The notes under the pieces are model-generated. The model saw nothing but the letters and a program-made list of their open reading frames with translations. It did not search any database and was not told the DNA's origin. Positions 32,429-39,458 of a stretch of 39,458 nucleotides of DNA are shown here, piece by piece. Position 1 is the first letter of the stretch. Each line of letters begins with the position of its first letter. The position numbers and the translations under genes are program-made. Location of the stretch: assembly GCF_036404135.1 (NCBI RefSeq), contig NZ_DASWPE010000173.1, positions 1 through 39,458 on the forward strand, read 5' to 3'. The DNA is from Rhodopseudomonas_A sp036404135 (lineage in GTDB: Bacteria > Pseudomonadota > Alphaproteobacteria > Rhizobiales > Xanthobacteraceae).

Positions 32429-32504
32429 TGGTGCCCAGGGGCGGGATCGAACCACCGACACTGCGATTTTCAGTCGCATGCTCTACCAACTGAGCTACCT
32501 GGGC
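32429..32504 (-). tRNA. tRNA-Phe (anticodon GAA)
   Basis: A 76-base tRNA on the minus strand with encoded 3' CCA. The acceptor stem GCCCAGG pairs with CCTGGGC, the D arm is GCTCAGTTGGTAGAGC, the anticodon stem TGCGA/TCGCA encloses loop CTGAAAA with anticodon GAA, and the T arm contains GGTTCGATCC. All four arms fold without mismatch in the acceptor and anticodon stems. It lies at the junction of the core block and the hut region. Confidence 0.97.
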
Positions 32505-32708
32505 GCCGCCCCGGAACGTCCAGGGAGCGCCGGGTTATAGTCAGGCCGGGCAGCGCTGTCCACCCGGGCGATGTCGATTTATGCAGGGAAAAGGTCTGGA
32601 GTTTCAACAGCCCGCCGCGGCGTCCAAAAAACGCCGGCCGGCGGCGCGCGGCAAGCCTTGGCGGGGCGCGGTCGGGCGGCGTGGGCAGCCGCGCCCGTGC
32701 CGCGGCGC

Positions 32709-32903
32709 TCAATCGGCGTCGTCGTCGTCGTCCTTGGCGGCCGGAATGCTGTAGGAATTCGACAACCAACGGTTGAGGTCGACGTCGCGGCAGCGCTCCG
32801 AGCAAAACGGCCGCGACGCCTCGGTGGCGGGCTTGCCGCAGATCGGGCAGCGCTTGGCGGGCGCGGCGGGCTTGTCGCCGTTGGCCGGCTTGTCAGCTGG
32901 CAT
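32709..32903 (-). CDS. yacG: DNA gyrase inhibitor YacG (DUF329)
   Basis: A 64-residue zinc-ribbon protein. Two pairs of cysteines (KRCPICGKP near residue 19, FCSERCRDVDLNRWLSNSYS near 33) form the zinc site and the conserved RxxDLxRWxxxxYxIP core. The C-terminus is a run of aspartates (KDDDDDAD). YacG proteins bind the GyrB subunit and inhibit gyrase. The ATG overlaps the maf stop by 11 bases, so the two are probably translated together. Confidence 0.92.
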   Translation of the reverse strand: MPADKPANGDKPAAPAKRCPICGKPATEASRPFCSERCRDVDLNRWLSNSYSIPAAKDDDDDAD

Positions 32904-33516
32904 TGAGCCAACCGGAGCGGATCGGGAAGCCCTCACCGCCGAGCAGCGAGATCGTCTCGTACAGCGGCAGCCCGACGATATTGGTATAGGAGCCGACGAT
33001 CTTGACCACAAAGGTGCCGGCGATGCCCTGCACCGCATAGCCGCCGGCCTTGCCGCGCCACTCCCCGGAGCCGACATAGGCCTCGATGTCGTCCTCGTTG
33101 AGCCGCTTGAACCGCACCTTGCTCTCGATCAGCCGCTGCCGGAAGCTCTCCTTCGGCGTCACCAGGCAGATCGCGGTGTAGACCCGGTGGTTGCGGCCGG
33201 AGAGCAACCGCAGGCATTGCGAGGCCTCGTCAACCAGCTCGGCCTTGGGCAGGATGCGGCGGCCGACCGCGACCACGGTGTCGGCGGCCAGCACATAGGC
33301 GCCGCGCAGATCGTCGTCGAGCTGCACCGATTTCAACGCCGCCTCGGCCTTGGCGCGGGCGAGGCGATTGGCGCAGGAGCGCGGCAGCTCGCCCCGCGTT
33401 GGGGTCTCGTCGATGTCGGCCGGGCGCAACGCATCGGGCTCGATGCCGGCCTGGTTGAGCAGGGCGAGGCGCCGCGGCGAACCGGAGGCGAGAACGAATT
33501 TGGGGCGGCCGAGCAT
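32893..33516 (-). CDS. maf: Maf-family nucleoside triphosphate pyrophosphatase
   Basis: A 207-residue Maf/YceF-type house-cleaning pyrophosphatase that hydrolyses non-canonical or excess nucleoside triphosphates. It begins MLGRPKFVLASGSPRRLALL with the SGSPRR motif, followed by DETPTRGE near residue 36 and AADTVVAVGRRILPKAE near 75. Later it has GYAVQGIAGTFVVKIVGSYT near 163. Length is standard. There is no strong ribosome site before the ATG. A promoter-like pair lies 34 bases upstream. It overlaps yacG. Confidence 0.93.
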   Translation of the reverse strand: MLGRPKFVLASGSPRRLALLNQAGIEPDALRPADIDETPTRGELPRSCANRLARAKAEAALKSVQLDDDLRGAYVLAADTVVAVGRRILPKAELVDEASQCLRLLSGRNHRVYTAICLVTPKESFRQRLIESKVRFKRLNEDDIEAYVGSGEWRGKAGGYAVQGIAGTFVVKIVGSYTNIVGLPLYETISLLGGEGFPIRSGWLNAS

Positions 33517-33549
33517 AAGGGGATTTCGGGGCTGGAGGACTGCGCGCGG

Positions 33550-33578
33550 AACCTATCGGATGCATCCGGCTTCGACAA
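33550..33578 (-). promoter_or_regulatory. Possible promoter of maf-yacG
   Basis: On the minus strand TTGTCG (33573-33578) and TAGGTT (33550-33555) are spaced 17 bases apart, 34 bases ahead of the maf start. The boxes are only partial matches to the sigma-70 consensus, so this is a plausible but weak call. The rest of the 135-base gap shows no gene. Confidence 0.35.
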
Positions 33579-33651
33579 CCATGCAGGTGCAACGCCGCAG
33601 TTTTCATCGGTCAGGCGCGAGGCGCTGCCTGCACGGCCCGCACCGAATGCG

Positions 33652-34803
33652 CTAGCGCGACGGCCAAGCCCAGGCCGGCGCATCGTCGCCGTCCACCACG
33701 GTCTGGCTGAGCTGCTTGTCCAGCAAGAGCTGACGCCCGCCCTCCTGCCGCAGCGCGGCCACCAGCTCCGCTGCATGGGTCACTACGATGACCTGCGAGC
33801 GTTTGCCGGCGGCAGCGATCAGCCGGGCCAGCGGAATCAAGAGATCCGGATGCAGGCTGGACTCCGGCTCGTTCAGCACCATCAGTTCCGGCGGGCGCGG
33901 CGACAGAAGCGCCGCCACCAGTAGCAGATAACGCAGGGTTCCATCGGACAGTTCCGCGGCTTTCAGCGGCCGCAAAAGGCCGTGCTGCTTCATCTGCAAT
34001 TCGAAATAGCCGTCGCGTTCGGCGACAGCCAGGCGTGCATTCGGAAACGCGTCCGCCACCGTGGCGTCCAGTTCGGCCGGATCGCCGATTTCGATGATGG
34101 TCTGGATCGCCGCGGCCAGATCCGAGCCGTCGCCGGCCAGCACCGGGGTGTAGGTCCCGATCTGCGGCCGGCGCGACGGCGCCTCGCGGTCGGTCCGCAG
34201 CTGATCGTAGAATCGCCATTGTTTCATCCGCTCGCGCAGGATCAGCAGTTCGATGGCGTCGTGCGGATCCGCCCCATGGGTCATCATGCTGTCGAAGCTC
34301 GCCAGGTTGCGCAGCGCCTCGCGCCAGGCGCCGGTCTCGCTGCGGATCCGCACATGGGGGCCGCGGCGCTCGGCGAAGGCATTGGCGCGGCCGAGCAGCT
34401 CGCCGGTCCAAACGCTTTCCGCCTTGATCTCCGGGTCGCGGCCGAACAGCGAACTGGCCGGCAACGGCAGGCCAAGATCGATGGCGTAGCCGTAGTCCTT
34501 GCCGGAAAACCCAAGTTTCAGCCCGACCGGCTTGCTGCGGGCGGTGCCCTGCACCGGCTCGGTGCCGGCCTGCATCCGGCGGGAGAAGCTTTCCGGGCCG
34601 GCCCACAGCGTCGACTGCAGTCCGCCCTCCGCGGCCAGCGATTGAATCACCCGGCCCTGGGCGATGTCGGCCAGCAGCTTCAGCGCGCGATAGAGACTGG
34701 ATTTGCCGCTGCCGTTGGCGCCGGTCACCACATTCAGCGGCCCCAGCGCCAGCCGGATGTCGCGCAGCGATCGATATCCCGAGATAGCCAGGCGTGTGAT
34801 CAT
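33652..34803 (-). CDS. AAA-family ATPase of the RecF/SMC-like type (unknown function)
   Basis: A 383-residue ATPase. It begins MITRLAISGYRSLRDIRLAL, with Walker A in VVTGANGSGKSSLYRALKLL near residue 27, a signature-like LSDGTLRYLLLVAALL near 277, and Walker B LMVLNEPESSLHPDLLIPLA near 300 with a D-loop. A C-terminal VIVVTHAAELVAAL follows. This matches the predicted-ATPase class of COG4637 type. The start is taken at the ATG before ITRLAIS; one 13 codons upstream is also in frame. It has no toxin or nuclease partner next door. Function is unknown. It occupies the position where infA lies in relatives (from memory). Confidence 0.8.
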   Translation of the reverse strand: MITRLAISGYRSLRDIRLALGPLNVVTGANGSGKSSLYRALKLLADIAQGRVIQSLAAEGGLQSTLWAGPESFSRRMQAGTEPVQGTARSKPVGLKLGFSGKDYGYAIDLGLPLPASSLFGRDPEIKAESVWTGELLGRANAFAERRGPHVRIRSETGAWREALRNLASFDSMMTHGADPHDAIELLILRERMKQWRFYDQLRTDREAPSRRPQIGTYTPVLAGDGSDLAAAIQTIIEIGDPAELDATVADAFPNARLAVAERDGYFELQMKQHGLLRPLKAAELSDGTLRYLLLVAALLSPRPPELMVLNEPESSLHPDLLIPLARLIAAAGKRSQVIVVTHAAELVAALRQEGGRQLLLDKQLSQTVVDGDDAPAWAWPSR

Positions 34804-34895
34804 ACAGGTCGGCTGCCCATGTCCCTGCGTCGTTCCTAACATGCCGGACCGCCGGATCGAAACGGCATCGACCGCTGGTAGCCCGCTGCACTCAA

Positions 34896-35363
34896 CTATT
34901 CATTCCCCAGGCCTTGGCGGCCGAACCGTTTGCGGATCTGCCGCTGCAAACTGTCGCGCACCGCGCGGTAGGCGTCGAGCCGCTGCGCGCGGCTGCCCTC
35001 GAGCCCGGTGGGGTCGGCGGTCGGCCAGTATTCGACGTCGATGGCGTAGCTGCGGGTCAATTCCAACGCCTTGTGGTGCGCCTCCGGCGACAGCGTGATG
35101 ATCAGGTCGAAATTCAGCCCTTCGTAGTCGTCGAGTTCGTCGATGGTGACCGGCTTGTGCCTGGAAATGTCCTGGCCGAGTTCGGCCATCGCCGCCACCG
35201 CGAACGGGTCGAGCTCCTGCTTGTTCACCCCGGCGGAGCGCACATACATGGTGCGCGGCGCGATCTGCCGCAGCAGGCTCTCGGCCATCGGCGAGCGCAC
35301 GCTGTTCTGGCCGCAGGCGAACAGCACGGCTTGCGGAACGCGGGACCGCGGCGGCGTCGGCAT
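34896..35363 (-). CDS. Low-molecular-weight phosphotyrosine phosphatase / arsenate reductase-like protein
   Basis: A 155-residue LMW-PTP-fold protein. The P-loop CGQNSVRSPMAE near residue 17 fits C-x5-R-S, and the distal acid is expected in EYWPTADPTGLEGSR near 112. The family includes protein-tyrosine phosphatases and ArsC-type arsenate reductases. The central segment DLIITLSPEAHHKALEL is near 85. It starts 66 bases after the UPF0262 gene in the hisD block. Substrate is not clear from sequence. Confidence 0.85.
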   Translation of the reverse strand: MPTPPRSRVPQAVLFACGQNSVRSPMAESLLRQIAPRTMYVRSAGVNKQELDPFAVAAMAELGQDISRHKPVTIDELDDYEGLNFDLIITLSPEAHHKALELTRSYAIDVEYWPTADPTGLEGSRAQRLDAYRAVRDSLQRQIRKRFGRQGLGNE

Positions 35364-35429
35364 CGCTCAGCACCACGGAGCGTCGCGCAGGCGCCGGCTG
35401 AACCCAGGCCCGCGCGCGGCGTTCATCGC

Positions 35430-35921
35430 TCAACCCTTCCAGTGCAGCACGGAGATCAGCGTGAACAGCCGCCGCGCGGTCTCGAAATCGATCCGCACCT
35501 TGCCGGCGAGCCGCTCCTGCAAGGTGCGCGAGCCCTCGTCATGGATGCCACGGCGGCCCATGTCGATGGCCTCGATCTTGTCCGGCGTGGCGGTGCGGAT
35601 CGCCTGATAATAGCTGTCACAGATCATGAAGTAGTCCTTCACGATGCGGCGGAACGGGGTCAGCGACAACAGATGCACCATCACCGGGCTGCCGTCCTCG
35701 CGGCGGATGTCGAACATCAGCCGGTTGCCGGTGATGCCGATATGCAGCGTGTACGGTCCTTCGACGGCGCCCTGCGGCGCGAACAGGTTCTTCTCGACCA
35801 GGTCGTAGATCGCGATCGCGCGCTCGTGTTCGATGTCGGGACCGGAACGCCCGATCGATTCCTCGTCCAGCGTCACCGCGACGATGCAATTTCGGGAATC
35901 GTCTGGTTCTTGCTGGCTCAT
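35430..35921 (-). CDS. UPF0262 family protein
   Basis: A 163-residue protein of the UPF0262 family, found in alphaproteobacteria next to hisD. It begins MSQQEPDDSRNCIVAVTLDE and has RAIAIYDLVEKNLFAPQG near residue 34, DYFMICDSYYQAIRTATPDK near 96, and GRRGIHDEGSRTLQERLAGK near 122. Its ATG overlaps the hisD stop as ATGA. No catalytic motif or membrane segment is visible, so function is unknown. Confidence 0.92.
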   Translation of the reverse strand: MSQQEPDDSRNCIVAVTLDEESIGRSGPDIEHERAIAIYDLVEKNLFAPQGAVEGPYTLHIGITGNRLMFDIRREDGSPVMVHLLSLTPFRRIVKDYFMICDSYYQAIRTATPDKIEAIDMGRRGIHDEGSRTLQERLAGKVRIDFETARRLFTLISVLHWKG

Positions 35922-37213
35922 CGCAAATTGAGGCGCAATCCAACCGAGCGCGCATGGGCATCGAGGCCTTCGGCCTTGCCTAGCGTCATTGCCGCCGGAC
36001 CCAGCGCACGCAACTGATCGGGCCCGCATTTCAGCATCGAGGTTCGCTTCATGAAGTCAAGCACGCCGAGCCCGGAAGAGAACCGCGCCGAGCGCGCGGT
36101 CGGCAGCACGTGGTTGGAGCCGCCGACGTAGTCGCCGATCGCCTCCGGGGTGTGGGCGCCGAGGAAGATCGCCCCGGCATTGCGCACGCGGCCCGCCACC
36201 GCCTCCGGATCGCGCGTCATGATTTCCAGATGCTCGGCGGCCAGCGCATTGGCGATCTCGGCGGCCTCGTCGAGATTGCCGACCAGAATCACCGCGCCGT
36301 AATCGGTCCAGGAGGCGCTGGCGATCTTGGCCCGCGACAGCGTGGTGAGCTGCGCCGCGACCGCGCGCTCGACCTCATCGGCGAGCGCGGCGTCGTCGGT
36401 GATCAGGATCGACTGCGCATTGGCGTCGTGCTCGGCCTGCGCCAGCATGTCGGCGGCGATCCAGTCCGGATTGCCGGTGGCGTCGGCGATGATCACCACC
36501 TCGGAGGGGCCGGCGATCATGTCGATGCCGACCTTGCCGAACACCAGCCTCTTAGCGGCGGCGACATAGGCGTTGCCGGGGCCGACGATCTTCGACACCG
36601 GCGCAATGGTCGCGGTGCCGTAGGCGAGCGCGGCCACCGCCTGGGCGCCGCCGACCCGGTAGATCTCGGTGACGCCGCCGAGCGACGCCGCCGCCAGCAC
36701 CAGAGGATTGAGCTTGCCGTCCGGGGTGGGCACCACCATCACCAGCCGCTCGACGCCGGCGACCTTGGCCGGCACCGCGTTCATCAGCACCGAGGACGGA
36801 TAGGACGCGGTGCCGCCGGGCACATAGAGCCCGACCGCCTCGATCGCGCTCCAGCGCCAGCCGAGTTCGACGCCAAGCGCGTCGGTGAAGCGGTCGTCCT
36901 TCGGCAATTGCCGGCGATGAAACGAGTCGATGCGGTCGCGCGCCAGCTTCAAGGCATCGATGGTCTCGGCGTCGCAGGCCGCAACCGCCGCCGCAACCTC
37001 ATCCGGCGAGATCGCGAGGCCTGTGGCCTCGAGCGGCAAGCGGTCGAACTTGGCGGTGGCCTCCAGCAGTGCGGCGTCGCCGCGCCTTGCGACGTCATCG
37101 ACGATGCCGCGGGTGGCGTTCTCGATGTCCAGCGACGCCTCCCGCTTGGTGGCGAGGAAGGCGTTGAATCGGGAAGCGAAATCGGCGTTGCGGCGATCGA
37201 GGCGAATGGGCAT
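35918..37213 (-). CDS. hisD: Histidinol dehydrogenase HisD
   Basis: A 431-residue NAD-dependent enzyme that oxidises L-histidinol to L-histidine, the last two steps of histidine synthesis. Motifs include YVPGGTASYPSSVLMNAVPA near residue 127, GGAQAVAALAYGTATI near 182, GPGNAYVAAAKRLVFG near 206, AGPSEVVIIADATGNPDW near 231, EHDANAQSILITDD near 256, and EHLEIMTRDPE near 323 with zinc ligands. Length is standard. It is 131 bases after the DUF2948 gene. The window thus holds one gene of histidine synthesis and a full set for its breakdown. Confidence 0.96.
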   Translation of the reverse strand: MPIRLDRRNADFASRFNAFLATKREASLDIENATRGIVDDVARRGDAALLEATAKFDRLPLEATGLAISPDEVAAAVAACDAETIDALKLARDRIDSFHRRQLPKDDRFTDALGVELGWRWSAIEAVGLYVPGGTASYPSSVLMNAVPAKVAGVERLVMVVPTPDGKLNPLVLAAASLGGVTEIYRVGGAQAVAALAYGTATIAPVSKIVGPGNAYVAAAKRLVFGKVGIDMIAGPSEVVIIADATGNPDWIAADMLAQAEHDANAQSILITDDAALADEVERAVAAQLTTLSRAKIASASWTDYGAVILVGNLDEAAEIANALAAEHLEIMTRDPEAVAGRVRNAGAIFLGAHTPEAIGDYVGGSNHVLPTARSARFSSGLGVLDFMKRTSMLKCGPDQLRALGPAAMTLGKAEGLDAHARSVGLRLNLR

Positions 37214-37344
37214 TTGCGGGTTCCAGCAGGGGTCTTCGTCCGAAGGGCCCCCTGCTCAATGGCGCGGCGACAAATCGCCGTCAACCCTTGAGGGCATAGA
37301 ATTGGCGTCGCAGGACGGGCCGGATGGCGGGATCGCGCCGCGGC

Positions 37345-37812
37345 TCAAGGTCCGGCGCCGTCGGGATCGCTGAGGCCGAGATCGTCGGGACCAAGGTCGT
37401 CGGGACCAAGGTCGGTCAGTTCGCATTCCAGGCATTCGAGGTCGAGCCGCAGCGCGCCGCCGTTCCTGAACATCAACAGCGCCGTGCCGCCCGGTGCCCG
37501 CCCGGGATAGAACTCGATGCCGAGCAATTCCAGGATCGCGCCGGGGGTGTCGAGGTCGATGTTGCGGGATTTGCAGGCCAGCACCCGGTCGAACCGCAGC
37601 GCCGCGATCAACCGCCCGGGCACCGTCTCGCCGGCCAGGGTCTGATCCCAGTCCGGCCGGCTCAAGCCCAGCACCAGCCGCTTCTCGTGCTGCCGCCAGA
37701 TGATATCGCCGGCGTGCATCCTTGCGTCCTGGACATGGGCGGAGATCACCGCGAGATCGTCGGCATCCAGCGCGATCAGCTTGAGCAGCCCGGTCACCGC
37801 GTCACCTTGCAC
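37345..37812 (-). CDS. DUF2948 family protein
   Basis: A 155-residue protein of the DUF2948 family, commonly placed after murA in alphaproteobacteria. Core segments are LLKLIALDADDLAVISAHVQ near residue 9 and DIIWRQHEKRLVLGLSRPDW near 36. A GTG directly after the murA stop is given as the start; a second GTG at 37797, with AAGGTGA before it, is equally plausible. The C-terminus is acidic and contains a five-residue repeat (LGPDD twice) encoded by a 15-base tandem duplication. Function unknown. Confidence 0.82.
   Translation of the reverse strand: MQGDAVTGLLKLIALDADDLAVISAHVQDARMHAGDIIWRQHEKRLVLGLSRPDWDQTLAGETVPGRLIAALRFDRVLACKSRNIDLDTPGAILELLGIEFYPGRAPGGTALLMFRNGGALRLDLECLECELTDLGPDDLGPDDLGLSDPDGAGP
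37381..37410. repeat. 15-base tandem duplication in the DUF2948 tail
   Basis: Two adjacent 15-base units (plus-strand ATCGTCGGGACCAAG and GTCGTCGGGACCAAG) differ at one base and encode a doubled Leu-Gly-Pro-Asp-Asp. The unit length is a multiple of three, so the frame is kept. Confidence 0.9.
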
Positions 37813-39102
37813 CTATCCGCTGATGCGCTCGATGGTGGCGCCGCAGGCGGAGAGCTTTTCCTCGAGCCGTTCGAAGCCGCGGTCGAGATGATAGATCCGG
37901 TTCACCATGGTCTCGCCTTCGGCGGCGAGGCCGGCGATCACCAGCGACACCGAGGCGCGCAGATCGGTCGCCATCACCGGGGCGCCGCGCAATTTCTCGA
38001 CGCCGTCGATGGTCGCGGTCTCGCCGTCAAGCTGGATCCGCGCGCCGAACCGCGCCAGCTCCTGCACATGCATGAAGCGGTTTTCGAAGATCGTCTCGGT
38101 GATGTGCGAGGCGCCCTTGGCGCAGGCCATCAGCGCCATCAGCTGCGCCTGCAGATCGGTCGGGAAACCCGGGAACGGCGCGGTGGTGACGGTCACCGGA
38201 TTGATGCCGGCGCCGTTGCGGGTGACGCGGATGCCGTCATTGTTGACGGTGATGGTGGCGCCGGCCTGCGTCAGCACGTCGAGCGCCGATTGCAGCAGTT
38301 CGGGCCGCGCGCCGGACAATTGCACGTCGCCGCCGGTCATCGCCACCGCCATCGCATAGGTGCCGGTCTCGATGCGGTCGGGCAGCACGGTGTGGCGGGC
38401 GCCGTGCAATCGGGCCACGCCTTCGATCACGATGCGTGGGGTGCCGGCGCCGCTGATCCTGGCGCCCATCTTGTTGAGGCAGTCGGCGACGTCGACGATC
38501 TCCGGCTCGCAGGCCGCGTTGCTGATGATGGTCGTGCCGCGGGCCAGCGTCGCCGCCATCAGCGCGACATGGGTGCCGCTGACGGTCACTTTGGGAAAGT
38601 CGATCGCAGCACCCTTGAGGCCGCCGGGCGCCGCGGCGATCACATAACCGCCGTCGATAGTGAGCGTGGCGCCGAGTTGCTCCAGCGCCATGATCAGCAG
38701 ATCGACCGGGCGGGTGCCGATCGCGCAGCCGCCGGGCAGCGAGACTTTGGCTTCGTGCATCCGCGCCAACAGCGGCGCGATCACCCAGAACGAGGCGCGC
38801 ATTTTCGACACCAGCTCATAGGGCGCGGTGGTGTCGATGATCGCCTTGGCCGAGATGTGCAGGGTCTGGCCCTGATATTCGTGGTCGCCGGGGCGCTTGC
38901 CGGCGGCCATGATGTCGACGCCGTGGTTGCCGAGAATGCGTTGCAGCTGCGCCACGTCGGCGAGCCGCGGCACGTTGTCGAGAATCAGCGTCTCGTCGGT
39001 CAGAAGACCGGCGATCATCAACGGAAGTGCTGCGTTCTTGGCGCCGGAGATCGGAATGGTGCCGTTGAGCTTGGCGCCGCCGACGATGCGAATCCGATCC
39101 AT
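37813..39102 (-). CDS. murA: UDP-N-acetylglucosamine 1-carboxyvinyltransferase MurA
   Basis: A 429-residue enolpyruvyl transferase for the first committed step of peptidoglycan synthesis, moving enolpyruvate from PEP to UDP-GlcNAc in the cytoplasm. It starts MDRIRIVGGAKLNGTIPISG with KNAALPLMIAGLL next. The catalytic loop LPGGCAIGTRPVDLL near residue 118 keeps the cysteine targeted by fosfomycin. Other conserved parts are MRASFWVIAPLLARM near 102 and PFPGFPTDLQAQLMALM near 310. An AGGAAT site precedes the ATG. It heads the leftward core block. Confidence 0.97.
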   Translation of the reverse strand: MDRIRIVGGAKLNGTIPISGAKNAALPLMIAGLLTDETLILDNVPRLADVAQLQRILGNHGVDIMAAGKRPGDHEYQGQTLHISAKAIIDTTAPYELVSKMRASFWVIAPLLARMHEAKVSLPGGCAIGTRPVDLLIMALEQLGATLTIDGGYVIAAAPGGLKGAAIDFPKVTVSGTHVALMAATLARGTTIISNAACEPEIVDVADCLNKMGARISGAGTPRIVIEGVARLHGARHTVLPDRIETGTYAMAVAMTGGDVQLSGARPELLQSALDVLTQAGATITVNNDGIRVTRNGAGINPVTVTTAPFPGFPTDLQAQLMALMACAKGASHITETIFENRFMHVQELARFGARIQLDGETATIDGVEKLRGAPVMATDLRASVSLVIAGLAAEGETMVNRIYHLDRGFERLEEKLSACGATIERISG

Positions 39103-39141
39103 GCCGATTCCTGCCGATTTCTGCTGGGTTGCTGTGCCGAC

Positions 39142-39170
39142 GTTCTAAGCGTGTCCGCCCGCGATTGCAA
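39142..39170 (-). promoter_or_regulatory. Possible promoter of murA
   Basis: On the minus strand TTGCAA (39165-39170) and TAGAAC (39142-39147) are spaced 17 bases apart, 40 bases ahead of the murA ATG. Both boxes are fair sigma-70 matches and the spacing is ideal, but single sites like this are not proof. Confidence 0.45.
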
Positions 39171-39440
39171 AAGCCGGGGATTTACGGCGATTTCATGGGA
39201 AATCGGGCGATGTTGGGGAATATTGCAACTTTCGGGTCGTGGCAGGGCGACTGAATCCGGCCGATCCGGGCGCATCGAAGGCGATCCGGCGTCGCGCCGC
39301 AACGGGTGTCCCTGCGAACGCACTAAGGCATGCACACATCTTGGGTGCGACGGATTGACTCGGGTGTTGCTGGGGGGATTCCAGAATCGGGAATTCGTGT
39401 GATCTGTCTTGCGACACTTCGATTTTGACGGGGGTGTCGC
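39171..39440. other. Gene-free region upstream of murA
   Basis: About 270 bases without a convincing gene. It includes GATTC/GAATC (GANTC) sites close together near 39378-39387, the recognition sequence of the CcrM methylase of alphaproteobacteria, and a hairpin near its right end. Open frames here run antisense to or through murA and are not supported. Confidence 0.5.
39411..39440. promoter_or_regulatory. Inverted repeat just before a possible start codon
   Basis: GCGACAC and GTGTCGC are perfect 7-base arms separated by 16 bases, ending directly at an ATG at 39441. As RNA this would fold over the ribosome site (GGGGGTG) of any rightward gene; as DNA it could be an operator. Confidence 0.4.
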
Positions 39441-39458
39441 ATGCTGGCGCAGATCGAC
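39441..39458 (+). CDS. Possible start of a rightward gene, cut by window edge
   Basis: ATG at 39441 gives six codons, MLAQID, before the window ends. A purine-rich GGGGGTG lies seven bases upstream. Too short to identify; reported only because the region is divergent from murA. Confidence 0.25.

Noticed and set aside
32614..32632. GGCGT/ACGCC hairpin with an A-rich loop between yacG and tRNA-Phe
   Set aside because: The run of T on the minus strand is in the loop, not after the stem, so it does not qualify as an intrinsic terminator.
34900..35433. An alternative start for the phosphatase at 35433, coupled as ATGA to the UPF0262 stop
   Set aside because: That frame reads past the P-loop out of register and gives no recognisable protein. 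It could mark an old frameshift, but the 35363 start gives a complete domain.
37324..39402. A 692-codon open frame on the plus strand opposite DUF2948 and murA
   Set aside because: It is the antisense of certain genes, rich in Arg/His/Gly/Asp, with no family pattern. Long antisense frames are expected at this GC content.
1..39458. CRISPR arrays, insertion sequences, prophage or defence islands
   Set aside because: No regularly spaced repeats, transposase, integrase or phage motifs were seen. The lone AAA ATPase has no nuclease or toxin partner beside it.

Overview
The window looks like chromosomal DNA from a high-GC alphaproteobacterium of the Bradyrhizobium/Rhodopseudomonas group (Nitrobacteraceae). 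The signs are the base composition, the core block murA - DUF2948 - hisD - UPF0262 - low-molecular-weight phosphatase - maf - yacG - tRNA-Phe, the many NitT/TauT- and Liv-type ABC transporters, and three copies of a roughly 110-bp palindromic repeat beginning CGTCATTGCGAG that I associate with this group. No transposase, integrase, phage gene, CRISPR array or rRNA was seen. The species is inferred, not proven.

Region 1 (1-13085, almost all on the minus strand) is a furan-carboxylate catabolic operon. Reading leftwards from a divergent promoter at about 12.1 kb it holds a UbiX-like flavin prenyltransferase (hmfG-like), a UbiD-like decarboxylase (hmfF-like), a three-gene NitT/TauT ABC transporter, an AraC regulator, a three-subunit molybdenum hydroxylase (hmfABC-like, with a CoxG domain fused to the large subunit), an acyl-CoA ligase (hmfD-like) and a crotonase (hmfE-like) cut by the window edge. 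Together they would import 2,5-furandicarboxylate or 2-furoate, decarboxylate the diacid to 2-furoate, activate it to furoyl-CoA, hydroxylate the ring and open it to 2-oxoglutaryl-CoA. The aldehyde/alcohol oxidase HmfH is absent. A LysR regulator is divergent from the operon.

Region 2 (13069-17673, minus) is a complete Liv-type ABC transporter, livKHMGF-like, ligand unknown, whose end overlaps the end of the LysR gene.

Region 3 (17919-32102) is an enlarged histidine-utilisation (hut) locus: hutH, hutD, hutU, hutI, hutF and hutC, plus a separate NitT/TauT ABC transporter. Three near-identical HutC-like operators (core TGTCTATACA) sit upstream of hutH, between hutI and hutF, and upstream of the transporter, so the regulon can be read directly from the sequence. 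The first operator also faces a small rightward operon: a deletion scar fusing the start of an ABC substrate-binding-protein gene to the end of an ABC ATPase gene, then an M20 amidohydrolase and an ornithine-cyclodeaminase-like protein. No hutG is present although hutF is, so the amidohydrolase is a candidate replacement for the last step.

Region 4 (32429-39458) is core genome: tRNA-Phe, yacG, maf, an AAA ATPase, an LMW-PTP-like protein, UPF0262, hisD, DUF2948 and murA, all on the minus strand. From memory infA normally lies just upstream of maf in relatives; here an AAA ATPase gene is in that place. The tRNA-Phe gene marks the boundary between core and accessory catabolic DNA.
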